Shown here in pieces: positions 51,240 through 61,235 of a stretch of DNA of 64,000 nucleotides. The DNA lies in the NCBI GenBank assembly GCA_947627715.1, contig CANQXK010000007.1:1-64000 (forward strand), written 5' to 3'. Within the stretch, counting starts at the first letter, position 1, and every line of letters starts with the position of its first letter. This DNA comes from an uncultured Oscillospiraceae bacterium (GTDB taxonomy: Bacteria > Bacillota > Clostridia > Oscillospirales > Oscillospiraceae). A program made the translations under genes and the position numbers. The notes beneath the pieces are model-generated. The model saw only the letters and a program-made list of their open reading frames with translations, searched no databases and was not told where the DNA came from.

Positions 51240-51980
51240 TCAGAAGCGCAGTCCCGCGATGCCGGCGTCGTAATAGACGCTCCGGCCGTTTCCCGGATCG
51301 GGGTTTTTTGCCAAAAACCCGCTGATGAGGGTGTCAAATTTCATGTCCAGCTCGTCTGCCGCGCCGATGTTGAAGAGGTAGCCGTTGTAGTCGAAGGTGA
51401 TGGCGGAGAGGTTGGTGACGTCGATCCACGCCATTCGCCCCAGCATCTCCCACTGAGCGGCCTTCCCCAGCACCTGGGTCAGCGCCCGCAGGCGCACGGA
51501 CTCGTTCTGCCCGAAGGACAGGCTCTTCCCCACCGCCGGCTCCACGGGGACGGCCCCCCGCAACTCCGTCACCGCTGGGACGGAGGAGGTCTCCTCCAGG
51601 ATGCGGCCCGTGACGTCGAAGAGGTAATATTTCCCGCCGGAGGCGGCGTAGGCGGCAGCGCTGGTCTCCGTGACGGTGATGACCACCGTGCCGGGGAGCT
51701 TCCGGGTGACCTTCACCGTGTCCACATAGGGGAGGGCCGAGCGGATCCCCCGCTGCGCCGAGGAGGCGTTGAGGAAAAAGACAGAGGTGTCCCGTTCGAT
51801 CCCGGAGGCGGTGATGATCCGATCCGCCGTGTACGTCACCGCGCCCTCCACCCGGATCTCCGTGATCTTGAAAAAGAGGGCCATCGCCGTGATCACGGCG
51901 ATGAGGACAAACGCCACGGCCATGGTCACATAGAGGACCGCGCCGCCGGTACTCCCTTTCCTTCCCCTTTTGTACTCCAT
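51240..51980 (-). CDS. ftsQ: Division protein FtsQ/DivIB
   Basis: Bitopic division protein of 246 residues: a short basic cytoplasmic tail, one membrane helix (about 17-38), a POTRA domain ([22 protein letters not shown]) and a beta domain. The start is taken as ATG at 51980 ([10 protein letters not shown]); a reading 10 codons longer is possible. It overlaps the murA 3' end. Family identity rests on the POTRA segment and position. Confidence 0.88.
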   Translation of the reverse strand: MEYKRGRKGSTGGAVLYVTMAVAFVLIAVITAMALFFKITEIRVEGAVTYTADRIITASGIERDTSVFFLNASSAQRGIRSALPYVDTVKVTRKLPGTVVITVTETSAAAYAASGGKYYLFDVTGRILEETSSVPAVTELRGAVPVEPAVGKSLSFGQNESVRLRALTQVLGKAAQWEMLGRMAWIDVTNLSAITFDYNGYLFNIGAADELDMKFDTLISGFLAKNPDPGNGRSVYYDAGIAGLRF

Positions 51981-53248
51981 CTCTCGTCTTTCCTTTCCGT
52001 CTCTTCCCACACCTGCGCCCCAAGGGCCGTCAGGTTCTCCGTTATGTGTTCATATCCCCTGAGGATATGTCCTGTCTCCAGAATCTCGCTGGTGCCCTCG
52101 GCGGCCAGCGCCGCCACCGCCAGCGCCGCCCCGCCCCGCAGGTCGGGGGCCTCCACCACCGCCCCGTGGAGGGGCCTTCCGCCCCGGACGATGGCCACGC
52201 GGCCGTCCACGCGGATGTCCGCGCCCATGCGGGCCAGCTCCGGCACGTGCCTGTAGCGGTTTTCAAAGATCGTCTCCACAAAGACCGACGCGCCCTCGCA
52301 TCCCAGGCAGGCCGCCATCAGCGTGGGCTGGGCGTCCGTGGGGAAGCCGGGGTACGGCCTGGTGGTGACGGTCCTGGGGGGCCTCAGCGGCCCTCCGGCG
52401 GACACCAGCAGGGCGTCCGGGCGGCAGGTCAGCCCCACGCCCATCTCCCGGAACACATCGGCCACAGCCGTCAGATGCTCCGGCTCCACGCCCCGCAGGA
52501 CGATGTTCCCTCCCGCCGCAGCGGCGGCGGATATGTAGGTGGCGGCGGCGATCCTGTCCGGGATCACCCGGTGCCGGACGAAGGGGCGAAAACGCCCTCC
52601 CTCCACCGTCACCGTGGAGGTCCCGGCCCCGGAGACGCGCACGCCCAGGGCTTTCAGGTACTCCCCCAGGTCGAGGATCTCCGGCTCGCGGGCGGCGTTG
52701 GTGATCAGCGTCACCCCCTGCGCCCCGGCGGCGGCCAGCATGGCGTTCTCCGTCGCCCCCACGCTGGGGAAGCTCAGGTCCACCCGTGCGCCCTTGAGTT
52801 TAGGCGCGCGGCAGATCAGGTTCCCGCCCTGCCGGGCGACGGACGCGCCCAGGCGCTCCATGGCCGCCAGGTGCAGGTCGATGGGCCTTGGCCCCAGCTC
52901 GCAGCCCCCCGGCATGGAGAGCGTGACCTGGCCGCAGCGGGCGAGGATCGCGCCAAGGAATATGACCGAGGAGCGCATCCGGCGCATAAGCGCGTCAGGT
53001 ATCTCGAAACCCGTCATGGAGGAGGAGTCCACCGTGACGGTGTCCCCCTCAAATTCCGCGCGGCATCCCAGGGTCCGCAGAATATCCAGCGCGGCGTGAA
53101 CGTCGGAAAGCTCAGGACAGTTGGTGATCACTGTCTCCCCACCTGAAAGGATGGAGGCCGCGAGGATGGGAAGGGCGCTGTTTTTCGCGCCCTGAACGCG
53201 AATCTCACCGAAGAGCCTTCGCCCCCCGGTTATCCTCAAGCTGCTCAT
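51926..53248 (-). CDS. murA: UDP-N-acetylglucosamine 1-carboxyvinyltransferase
   Basis: First committed step of peptidoglycan synthesis. The 440 residues carry the catalytic Cys116 in [16 protein letters not shown]22 and N23 in [10 protein letters not shown], and the inside-out barrel repeats. The C-terminus has about 25 residues beyond the usual end ([20 protein letters not shown]), the part overlapping ftsQ. Its placement between murG and ftsQ, the usual murB site, is uncommon but known in Firmicutes. Confidence 0.96.
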   Translation of the reverse strand: MSSLRITGGRRLFGEIRVQGAKNSALPILAASILSGGETVITNCPELSDVHAALDILRTLGCRAEFEGDTVTVDSSSMTGFEIPDALMRRMRSSVIFLGAILARCGQVTLSMPGGCELGPRPIDLHLAAMERLGASVARQGGNLICRAPKLKGARVDLSFPSVGATENAMLAAAGAQGVTLITNAAREPEILDLGEYLKALGVRVSGAGTSTVTVEGGRFRPFVRHRVIPDRIAAATYISAAAAAGGNIVLRGVEPEHLTAVADVFREMGVGLTCRPDALLVSAGGPLRPPRTVTTRPYPGFPTDAQPTLMAACLGCEGASVFVETIFENRYRHVPELARMGADIRVDGRVAIVRGGRPLHGAVVEAPDLRGGAALAVAALAAEGTSEILETGHILRGYEHITENLTALGAQVWEETERKDERWSTKGEGKGVPAARSSM

Positions 53249-53343
53249 AGTTACCCCCGAAAAGTTTTATTTTCAGGTCATACTATGCGCGCTTTATTTG
53301 CAGGGTTACGGCGCGGGAACGGCCCGCGCGGGGCAAAACGCCC

Positions 53344-54471
53344 TCACATTCCTCTCACAAGGCCCAGGATCTCCCCGGCGATCCTGGCGCACGAATCCGT
53401 GACGCCCACGGCCCGGGAGGCGTTTTCCATGGCTGTCAGCCTGTCGCGGTCCCGGAGGAGCGACACGGCGGCGTTGTAGAGCTGTTCGCCTGTACAGGCG
53501 TCTTCCGTAAAGACCAGCGCCCCGCCTGAGCGTTCAAGGGCGCGGGCGTTCTTCTCCTGGTGGTTGTTGGTGACGTTGGGCGAGGGGACGAGGATCGCGC
53601 CCCGGCCCAGGGCGGTGAGCTCCGCCAGCGTGGACGCTCCGGCGCGGCACAAAATGACGTCCGCCGCCGCCATCAGCGTCCCCATGTTGTCGATATAGGG
53701 CCGCAGCTCCTCCCAGTCGGGCAGGCCGTAGACCCCCATGGAGCCGAGGCGCTCCACCATTCTGGCCATCCCCGCGTCGCCGTTGCCGGTGGCGTGGATG
53801 TGGCGCATCGCGCCGCTCCTGGCGTTGAGGCGGATGAACTCCGCCATCTTGCTGTTCATGTTGTCCGCGCCCAGGCTGCCCCAGAAGGACACGGCCAGCG
53901 GCTTTGCGTCCAGCCCCAGCCGGCGCTTCGCCTCCTGGCGGGAAAAGCGCAGAAAGTCGTCCCGGATGGGCGTTCCCGTCACCGCCACGCGCTCCGGCTT
54001 TTTATACATCCGGCCCACCTCCGGGAAGGCCACCAGCATACGGTCCACGATGCCGGAGAGCATCCTGGTGGTGAGGCCCGGCACGGCGTTGGACTCGTGC
54101 ATCGCCGTGGGGATGCCGCGTTTCGCCGCCTCCTTCAAAACGGGGTAGCACACATAGCCCCCGGTGCCCACCGCCACGTCCGGGGAAAACTCTTTGATAA
54201 GCTCCCGGCACTGGCGCCTCGCCTGTCTTAAATGGTTCACCGTGCTCAGATTAAATCTCAGGTCCCTGGGGGAAAAGCCCCGCCGAAAGCCGGTGACCGT
54301 GATGTTGCGCAGCTCAAAGCCCGCCGCGGGGATGAGCCGCCGCTCCATCTCCCTGCCGGACCCCACGAAGAGGAACCGGGCGTCCGGGACGGTCTCCCGG
54401 AGCTTGGAGGCCACCGCCAGCGCGGGATTGATATGCCCCGCCGTGCCTCCGCACGCGAATAGAAACCTCAT
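53344..54471 (-). CDS. murG: Lipid II synthase MurG
   Basis: Adds GlcNAc to lipid I on the inner membrane face. The 375 residues begin MRFLFACGGTAGHINPALA (first G-loop) and include GTGGYVCYPVL and the donor-binding CRAGASTLAEL. The start codon overlaps the ftsW stop (ATGA). 95 bp with a short CGCGGG/CCCGCG hairpin separate it from murA. Confidence 0.97.
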   Translation of the reverse strand: MRFLFACGGTAGHINPALAVASKLRETVPDARFLFVGSGREMERRLIPAAGFELRNITVTGFRRGFSPRDLRFNLSTVNHLRQARRQCRELIKEFSPDVAVGTGGYVCYPVLKEAAKRGIPTAMHESNAVPGLTTRMLSGIVDRMLVAFPEVGRMYKKPERVAVTGTPIRDDFLRFSRQEAKRRLGLDAKPLAVSFWGSLGADNMNSKMAEFIRLNARSGAMRHIHATGNGDAGMARMVERLGSMGVYGLPDWEELRPYIDNMGTLMAAADVILCRAGASTLAELTALGRGAILVPSPNVTNNHQEKNARALERSGGALVFTEDACTGEQLYNAAVSLLRDRDRLTAMENASRAVGVTDSCARIAGEILGLVRGM

Positions 54472-55691
54472 TTTTTATCCTCGTCCTCACTCATCTTTTT
54501 TCGCAAAGGGATCTCTCTTGAAATCGACAGCACGATACCCATTTCGCCAAGCTGTATCAATAATGCCGTTCCGCCGTAGCTGAAAAACGGGAGAGAGATG
54601 CCTGTGCAGGGGACGAGGTTTGTGACCACCGCCACATTGAGAAAGACCTGGATAGCCAGAAGGCTCGTGATGCCGATGATGACCAGCGCGCCGAAGCGGT
54701 CCCGCGCGTGGAGGGCCAGCCAGTAGCCGCGGATAATGAGGACGGCGAAGAGCGCCAGGATCAGCACCGCGCCGATGAAGCCCAGCTCCTCGCAGACGAT
54801 GGAGAAGATGAAGTCGTTGTGTTCCTCCGGGAGGTACATATATTTCTGTCTCCCCTGCCCCAGCCCAAGGCCGGTGAGGCCGCCGGAGCCGATGGCGTAG
54901 AGGGACTGGATGGTCTGGAGGCCCTTGTTCAGCGGGTCGGACCAGGGGTCCTGCCAGACGGTGATGCGGGAGGAGGCGTAGGGGAAGAATTTGACCACCA
55001 CGAAGCCCGCCGCTCCCACCACGGCAAGGCCCAGGCCGAACACCCAAAGGCGCGTCCCCCCGGCGAACATCATCACAGCGCCGATGGCGATGATGATGAC
55101 GGAGGCGGACAGATGCGGCTCCAAAAGCAGGAGCAAAACCGTGATGACCAAAATCCCCGCGAAGGGCAGGACGCCGTATTTGAAGGTCTTCATTTTGCCG
55201 CGAAAGACGCAGATGAGGTTGGCGAAGAAGAGGATAATGGCGATCTTGGCGATCTCCGAGGGCTGGAAGGTGGTGATCCCCAGGTCGAACCAGCGGTTCG
55301 CGCCCACCTCGCTCTTGCCGGTGCCCAGGAAGGGCACCAGGGCCAGCATGAAGCCCGTCACCAGCAGAAGCGGCAGGGACATACGCCGGTAGAAGGTGGA
55401 GGGGAGGCGGGACAGCACCAGCATCAGGGCGATGCCAAGTCCGGCAAAGCCCAGCTGCCGGATGAAGATGCCCGTGGCGTTCCCGTTTTTGTAGTAGGCC
55501 CTGGGGAAGCTGGCGGACAGGACCATGACGATGCCGATGAGCAGGATAAGCAGCGTCAGCAGGAAAAAGGGCAGGTCAAAGGCGCCCCGCTCCACCTGGC
55601 GGCTCTCCGCCCTGCGGTCGCGCAGCTCCTTCTGGGCGTATACTCGCTCCTCGCCGGTCATCCCGGCGCTTGCCCCATCGTAACGGTCCAT
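54468..55691 (-). CDS. ftsW: SEDS glycan polymerase FtsW/SpoVE type
   Basis: Polytopic lipid II polymerase of the SEDS family, 407 residues with about ten helices after a charged 40-residue N-terminus. Seen: the catalytic-loop region (ANRWFDLGITTFQPSEIAK, about 131-149) and the C-terminal SLPFFSYGGTALLIQL signature. GGGAGGAG precedes the ATG. Division (FtsW) against sporulation (SpoVE) role cannot be told from sequence alone. Confidence 0.95.
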   Translation of the reverse strand: MDRYDGASAGMTGEERVYAQKELRDRRAESRQVERGAFDLPFFLLTLLILLIGIVMVLSASFPRAYYKNGNATGIFIRQLGFAGLGIALMLVLSRLPSTFYRRMSLPLLLVTGFMLALVPFLGTGKSEVGANRWFDLGITTFQPSEIAKIAIILFFANLICVFRGKMKTFKYGVLPFAGILVITVLLLLLEPHLSASVIIIAIGAVMMFAGGTRLWVFGLGLAVVGAAGFVVVKFFPYASSRITVWQDPWSDPLNKGLQTIQSLYAIGSGGLTGLGLGQGRQKYMYLPEEHNDFIFSIVCEELGFIGAVLILALFAVLIIRGYWLALHARDRFGALVIIGITSLLAIQVFLNVAVVTNLVPCTGISLPFFSYGGTALLIQLGEMGIVLSISREIPLRKKMSEDEDKK

Positions 55692-55718
55692 GCCTTGCTC
55701 CTCCCTGCTTTGTAGTGC

Positions 55719-56714
55719 TTATACCGGGCCGAATCTGGTTCGGACGGCGAAGAATGTCAATATGGCCAGCGCCGCCGAGACGGCGGTGAACACGGCGAAA
55801 ATGCGCCTCTCCCCCCAGCCGGACATCTCCAGATGGTGGTGGATGGGGGCCATCTTGAAGATGCGCTTGCCGTGGGTGAGTTTAAAATACGTCACCTGGA
55901 TGATGTCGGACATGGTCTCCACGATGTAGATGAAGCCCAGCGGCACAAGCACCAGGGGCATATCCAGGGCGAAGGCCGTGGCGCAGATCGCGCCTCCCAG
56001 AAAGAGCGAGCCTGTATCGCCCATAAAGACCTTGGCGGGGTAGAAATTGAAGATGAGGAAGCCCGCCAGCCCCCCGGCCATGGCGGCCCCAAAGAGGCCC
56101 ACGGAGCCGTAGCCCCAGGCCGCCGCGATGGCGGCGTAGCACAGCGCCACGGGGGTGGAGACCCCGGCGGCCAGGCCGTCGATGCCGTCGGTGATGTTCA
56201 CGGCGTTGACGCAGCCGACGATGATGAAGATAGCCAGGGCCAGATAGACGGGGTACGGCAGATGGACGGTCACGTCTAAGAAGGGTACGTAGAGGTTGGA
56301 ACTCAAATGCCCCTCCAGCCGCAGAAGGAGCACCAGCACCGCCGCCGCGGCCACCTGAAGGGCCAGCTTCTGCCAGGCGGTGAGGCCCAGGTTGCGCTTT
56401 TTCTTCACCTTCTCGTAGTCGTCAAGGAACCCGATGAGGCCGAAGAGCAGGGAAAACACCAGGATGATGATGTGCCGCCAGTCCCCCGCCGCGATGTCGT
56501 CGATGCCGCCCAGCACGCACATGAAGGTGATGCCGGCGATAAACATAAGCCCGCCCATGGTGGGGGTCCCCTGCTTTGTCAGGTGCCACGTCGGCCCGTC
56601 AGACCGAATGGTCTGTCCCGCCTTCATGCGGCGAAGCGCCGGTATCAGGGCCACGCCCACGATCACCGTCACGAGGAACGAGCCAACGAAGGCCCACATA
56701 AGGTCAATGATCAT
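55719..56714 (-). CDS. mraY: Phospho-N-acetylmuramoyl-pentapeptide transferase
   Basis: Makes lipid I on undecaprenyl phosphate. The 331 residues have ten helices and the family motifs GFLDDYEKV, NAVNITDGIDGLAAG and FMGDTGSLFLGG. It lies between murE and ftsW; murF before it and murD after it, the usual neighbours, are missing. Confidence 0.97.
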   Translation of the reverse strand: MIIDLMWAFVGSFLVTVIVGVALIPALRRMKAGQTIRSDGPTWHLTKQGTPTMGGLMFIAGITFMCVLGGIDDIAAGDWRHIIILVFSLLFGLIGFLDDYEKVKKKRNLGLTAWQKLALQVAAAAVLVLLLRLEGHLSSNLYVPFLDVTVHLPYPVYLALAIFIIVGCVNAVNITDGIDGLAAGVSTPVALCYAAIAAAWGYGSVGLFGAAMAGGLAGFLIFNFYPAKVFMGDTGSLFLGGAICATAFALDMPLVLVPLGFIYIVETMSDIIQVTYFKLTHGKRIFKMAPIHHHLEMSGWGERRIFAVFTAVSAALAILTFFAVRTRFGPV

Positions 56715-56727
56715 CTGTCTTCCGTCC

Positions 56728-58182
56728 TTAGTCCGCTTTGAATTTTTGGAGCGCCTCCGCCACCACCTCGCGCTCGTCGAAATGGCGCTTCACGTGGTCG
56801 ATCTCCTGATACGTCTCGTGGCCCTTTCCGGCCAGGATCACCACGTCGCCGGGCCGCGCGATAGAAAGGGCGTGGGCGATGGCCTCCCGCCGGTCCACCA
56901 GCACGTCCACAGGCGTGGGCTTTTTCGACTGCCGGACGCCCACAAGGATGTCCTCCACGATAGCCTCCGGCCTCTCGGTGCGGGGGTTGTCGGAGGTGAC
57001 GATGACGTAGTCGGCCCGGTCCATGGCGATCTTCCCCATGATGGGCCGCTTCATGGGGTCCCTGTCCCCGCCGCAGCCGAAGAGGACGATGGTACGTCCC
57101 GTGGCGAAGCCCTTCACCGTGTCGATGATGTTCTCCAAAGCGTCCGGGGTGTGGGCGTAGTCGATGAGCACGGTGTAGCCGGTGTCCGTGGGCACCACCT
57201 CCGCCCTGCCCTTGACCCCGGCGCACTGGGCCATAGCCGCGCAGGCGGCCTCCAGCGGGACCCCGGCGCAGACGGCGCAGGCGATGGCCGCCAGAGCGTT
57301 GTAGACGCTGAAAAGTCCCGGAATGGGCAAAGTGACCTTCTCAAGCCGCCCCGTCATCAGCGCGCAGAAGCGCACGTAGCTCAGACCCAGCTTGATGTCC
57401 CTGGCCGTCAGGTCCGCGCTGTCGCTCTTGGCGGAGTAGGTGAACGCCTCTCCCCCGGCGGCGTCCAGCATGGTCTTCGCCCAGGGGTCGTCGATGTTGA
57501 TGACAGCCCTGCGGCACATCCCGAAGAGCCGGGCCTTGGCCTGGGCGTACGCCTCCATAGTCTTATGGAAATCCAGGTGGTCCTCGGTGAGGTTGGTGAA
57601 GATCCCCTGGTCAAAGTCGATGCCGTAGACCCGGTCCAGAAAGAGGGCGTGGGAGGACACCTCCATCACCACGTGGGTGCAGCCGGCCTCCGCCATATCC
57701 GCCAGGAGCTTCTGAAGCTCCAGGCAGTCCGGGGTGGTGCGCTCGGCTGGGAACTCCCTGCCGCCGATCATGTTGCGGTTGGTGCCGATGAGGCCCACCA
57801 CCGCGCCCGCCTTCTCCAGGACGGTCTTGATGAGGTTGGTGGTGGTGGTCTTGCCGTTGGTGCCTGTGACGCCGATCATATGGAGCTTCCGGGAGGGGTT
57901 GCCGTAGAGGTTCCCCGCCGCCACGGCCATGGCCCGGCGCGAATCCCGCACCAAGACCGCCGGGACCCCCTGGGGGGCCTCCTCGCCGATGATCACCGCC
58001 GCGCCCTTTTCCAGCGCGGAGGGGATGAAGCGGTGCCCGTCGGTGTCGTAGCCCCGCACCGCGATAAAGGCGCAGCCGGGCGTCACCTTTCGGGAGTCCG
58101 AGACAAGGCCCGTGACCTGCGTCTCCGGGTCCGCCGTCAGCTTCACCACGTCCATATTCTCAAGAAGCTCTGCAAGTTTCAT
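56728..58182 (-). CDS. murE: UDP-MurNAc-tripeptide synthetase (meso-DAP type)
   Basis: Adds the third stem residue. ATP motif GTNGKTT is at residues 107-113; the DNPR motif (398-401) marks ligases that use meso-diaminopimelate. 484 residues from ATG at 58182; a TTG-type extension to 58203 is possible but less likely. The next gene, 13 nt away, is mraY. Confidence 0.96.
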   Translation of the reverse strand: MKLAELLENMDVVKLTADPETQVTGLVSDSRKVTPGCAFIAVRGYDTDGHRFIPSALEKGAAVIIGEEAPQGVPAVLVRDSRRAMAVAAGNLYGNPSRKLHMIGVTGTNGKTTTTNLIKTVLEKAGAVVGLIGTNRNMIGGREFPAERTTPDCLELQKLLADMAEAGCTHVVMEVSSHALFLDRVYGIDFDQGIFTNLTEDHLDFHKTMEAYAQAKARLFGMCRRAVINIDDPWAKTMLDAAGGEAFTYSAKSDSADLTARDIKLGLSYVRFCALMTGRLEKVTLPIPGLFSVYNALAAIACAVCAGVPLEAACAAMAQCAGVKGRAEVVPTDTGYTVLIDYAHTPDALENIIDTVKGFATGRTIVLFGCGGDRDPMKRPIMGKIAMDRADYVIVTSDNPRTERPEAIVEDILVGVRQSKKPTPVDVLVDRREAIAHALSIARPGDVVILAGKGHETYQEIDHVKRHFDEREVVAEALQKFKAD

Positions 58183-58229
58183 GATACCACCATATACTGT
58201 CAATTATGCGGAGCGGGGGGTCCGCCGCG

Positions 58230-60560
58230 TCAATACATCCCCAGATTCGAGTTGTCCACCAGCGTCACGCTGATGACCGCGCCGTAGGGCACCTCCGTAC
58301 CCGGCTCCACGGCCTGGGAGGCCACCGTGACCCCCGCGATAGCAGGCGACGCGCCGGAGGTATCCAGATAGAGGCCCATGTTCTGAAGGGTGTTCCGCGC
58401 CTGGGCCACGGTCTTGCCCGTGAGGTCCGGGACGCTCACCGTCTCCTGCGGGGCGCTCTCCCCGAAGTAGGCGATGATCTGGCTCCCCGCCGCCACCTGC
58501 GCGCCCGTGACGGGCAGCTGGGCGGTGACCACGTCGCCCTCGCCCACCTCGCGCACCGAGATGCCCAGCTCGTTGGCCTTCTGGCGGATCGAGAGTCTCC
58601 CCTCGCCCACCATCCGCGGGACAGTCACATCCAGAAGCGCCTCCTCATCCGGCTCGTAGATGGGCTGGACGCCCAGATACGGGAGGATCTCGCTCATGAT
58701 CTTGCCCACATAGGGGGCCGCCATCTGGCCGCCGCCTATGTAGATGCCGGACTCGTTGCTGGGGTTATCCAGCACCAGCAGCACCGCGATCTCCGGGTCG
58801 TCCGCGGGGGCGATGCCGCAGAAGGAGACCATGTACTCCCGCACGCCGGTCTGCCGCTCAAGGGCGGTCTTGGTGGTGGTGCCGGTCTTGCCGCCCACCC
58901 GGTAGCCGGGCACGTAGGCGTTGGACCCGGTGCCGCCCTCGTCCGCCACCACGGATTCCAGGATGCTGGCCACCAGGGCGCTGGTCTCCTCGCTGATGAC
59001 CTGGCGCACCACGGTGGGTTCCCTGGAGTAGACCACCTCGCCGTCGGCGTTGCGCATCTCCTTGACGATGTACGGCTCCATGAGGTAGCCGCCGTTGACA
59101 GCGGCGGACACCGCCGTGATCATCTGAATGGGCGTCACGTTGAAGGTCTGTCCGAAGGAGGCGGAGGCCAGCGATCCCGGTCCGTAAGGCCCCAGGAAGT
59201 GCTCATCCGACCACCACTGGCTCCCGGACTCGCCGGAGAGGTCGATCCCCGTCTTGTCCCGCAGTCCGAAAGCCCGGACGTAGTCGTAATAGGTCTTTGT
59301 GCCGATCTTCAGGCCGATGTTGGCGAAGGCCACGTTGCACGAGTGCATGGCGGCCTGACGGAGATTCTGCTCCCCGTGGCCGGCGTGCTTCCAGCAGTTG
59401 AGGTCCGTGTCGCGCCCCTGGATCTGCCCGGCGGGGATCTTCCCGTAGCAGGGGAAGCTGCTGTCCTCGGTGATGACCCTCTCCTCCAGTCCGATGGCCA
59501 TGGTGATGATCTTAAAGACGGACCCCGGCTCGTAGGTGTCGGAGACGGCCATGTTGCGCCACTGGGCCTGGAGGGCCTTCGTGCGCTCCTTTCCCCGCTC
59601 CGTCTCGTCCTCGATGAGCGCCAGCTCCGCCTCCTTCTCCTCCGGGAGGGCGAAGGGGTCGTTGAGGTCGTAGGCGTTGGCGTTGGCAAGGCCCAGGATC
59701 TCCCCGGTGTTCACGTTCATGACGATGCAGCAGCCGCCGTTCTGGATGTAGTTGGCCTTCATGGCCTGTTGGAGATATTTTTCCGCCACGGCCTGGACGG
59801 TGGAGTCCAGCGTCAGGGTCATGTCGTTGCCGTTGATGGCGTCGTTGTAGTTTTGGTAGTTTTCAAACAGCATCTCCGTGCCGTTCATGGCCACGAGCCG
59901 CACCACGGAGCCGTTGGTGCCCTCAAGCTTTGAGTCGTAGAGCGCCTCGATGCCGTCCAGGCCGTAGTTGTCCGTGCCCACAAAGCCGATGACGTGGCAG
60001 GCCAGCTGCCCGTAGGGGTAGAACCGCTTGGAGTCCTCCTCGATGTGGACCCCGGCGATGGAGTAGTCCTTCTTGAACTGCCGGACCTCGTCGGCAAGCT
60101 CGGCGCTTATCTTGGTAGCGACGGTCTTGTACCAGGACTTGGTGTCCTTCATCTGCTCCATCATGGTGTCGTAGTCCGCCCCTAAGATGCGGCTCAGCTC
60201 CCTGGCGATCAGCGTTGGCTCGTCGTTGTAGACGATCTCGTTTTTCTTGTACTCCTTCTCGTGGTACATCTTGATCTCATAGGGGGAGATGAACACGGTG
60301 TAGGCGGTGGCGGATTTGGCCAGGGTGTGGCCGTTGGCGTCGAAGATGGTCCCGCGGGAGGCGGAGACGGAGACGGACCTTGTCTGCTGCCGCACCGCCA
60401 GCTCCTCATACCGCTCGTGCTCCCGGATCATGACCTTATAGAGCTGAAACCCCAAAACGGCAAAAGCAAATACGCCGCACACAATAGTCAGAACCAGTGT
60501 GCGGCCCAGGATCGTGCCCGTATTCCTTTTTTTACGAGATTCGCTGTCGGATCTTGCCAT
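58230..60560 (-). CDS. Class B penicillin-binding protein FtsI/SpoVD with PASTA domains
   Basis: Transpeptidase of 776 residues: N-terminal anchor helix (about 20-42), pedestal domain, and a transpeptidase domain with S347-x-x-K350 (EPGSVFKI), S407-C-N409 and KTG (558-560). The C-terminus (about 640-774) has two PASTA domains, as in SpoVD and PBP2x. Either division (FtsI/Pbp2b) or spore cortex (SpoVD) role is possible, so no symbol is fixed; the position behind ftsL favours division use. AGGGGAG precedes the ATG. Confidence 0.95.
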   Translation of the reverse strand: MARSDSESRKKRNTGTILGRTLVLTIVCGVFAFAVLGFQLYKVMIREHERYEELAVRQQTRSVSVSASRGTIFDANGHTLAKSATAYTVFISPYEIKMYHEKEYKKNEIVYNDEPTLIARELSRILGADYDTMMEQMKDTKSWYKTVATKISAELADEVRQFKKDYSIAGVHIEEDSKRFYPYGQLACHVIGFVGTDNYGLDGIEALYDSKLEGTNGSVVRLVAMNGTEMLFENYQNYNDAINGNDMTLTLDSTVQAVAEKYLQQAMKANYIQNGGCCIVMNVNTGEILGLANANAYDLNDPFALPEEKEAELALIEDETERGKERTKALQAQWRNMAVSDTYEPGSVFKIITMAIGLEERVITEDSSFPCYGKIPAGQIQGRDTDLNCWKHAGHGEQNLRQAAMHSCNVAFANIGLKIGTKTYYDYVRAFGLRDKTGIDLSGESGSQWWSDEHFLGPYGPGSLASASFGQTFNVTPIQMITAVSAAVNGGYLMEPYIVKEMRNADGEVVYSREPTVVRQVISEETSALVASILESVVADEGGTGSNAYVPGYRVGGKTGTTTKTALERQTGVREYMVSFCGIAPADDPEIAVLLVLDNPSNESGIYIGGGQMAAPYVGKIMSEILPYLGVQPIYEPDEEALLDVTVPRMVGEGRLSIRQKANELGISVREVGEGDVVTAQLPVTGAQVAAGSQIIAYFGESAPQETVSVPDLTGKTVAQARNTLQNMGLYLDTSGASPAIAGVTVASQAVEPGTEVPYGAVISVTLVDNSNLGMY

Positions 60561-60651
60561 TGTGAACTCCCCTGACCGTGGCGCTTGACGTCGCTTTCCG
60601 CTCCTTTTTTCCCGGCGGGCCTGTGCGCCCGCCCTATAGCTTATAGCCCCT

Positions 60652-61209
60652 TCAGCTGAAATATTCCGGCAGGCTCTTCAAAAACCCGGTGATCCGAGCC
60701 AGGACCCCCGCGGTCTCGTCCTCCGCCAGGACCTGCGCCCTGTCGGCCAGGATGACGCCGGTGTAAGTCTCCCTGGCGCTGCCCCTGGTCATGCCCAGGA
60801 TGTTGACGGCGTAGGCCTCCACGCTCTCCATATCAAAGGTGGTCTCGTACTGGAGCTTCAGGATCTCGCTGCGCTCCTCCAGGTCCTCGATGGAGGCCCG
60901 GACGCGGCTGGTCTCCCCGGAGATCTCCGCAAGCTGGATATAGCCCATCAGCACCGTGATCATCAGCACCGCCACCACGACGGCCCCCACCATCCCCAAA
61001 AGGGGGATGCCAAAGGTCTGCGCCTGGGTCTTTGCCTTCTCCTGCGCCCGGACCCGCGCCCTCTCGTCAAGGCGCTGGCGTATCTTCTCCTCCCGGGAGG
61101 GTTCGGCAGTTTCCTCCTCCGGCAGGGCGTAGCCCTCTACCCGGTCGAGGTCGTATGCTTCGCTCCCGTAGGTGGCGGAGGCGTATTTTACCTGTGCTGC
61201 AGCGGCCAT
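60652..61209 (-). CDS. ftsL: FtsL-like division protein
   Basis: A 185-residue bitopic protein: a 65-residue charged N-terminus, one membrane helix (about 67-90) and a coiled coil (IQLAEISGETSRVRASIEDL and on, about 91-120). Sequence is weakly conserved in this family; the assignment rests on topology and position between rsmH and ftsI. The N-terminal part is longer than in most FtsL proteins. AGGAAGG lies upstream of the ATG. Confidence 0.8.
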   Translation of the reverse strand: MAAAAQVKYASATYGSEAYDLDRVEGYALPEEETAEPSREEKIRQRLDERARVRAQEKAKTQAQTFGIPLLGMVGAVVVAVLMITVLMGYIQLAEISGETSRVRASIEDLEERSEILKLQYETTFDMESVEAYAVNILGMTRGSARETYTGVILADRAQVLAEDETAGVLARITGFLKSLPEYFS

Positions 61210-61235
61210 GTGAACATATCCTTCCTGGTCAATAC

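Noticed and set aside
58200..58240. TTGACG and CATAAT before murE resembling a promoter
   Set aside because: Spacing is 19 nt and the TTGA is the last codon and stop of the upstream penicillin-binding protein gene; likely chance.
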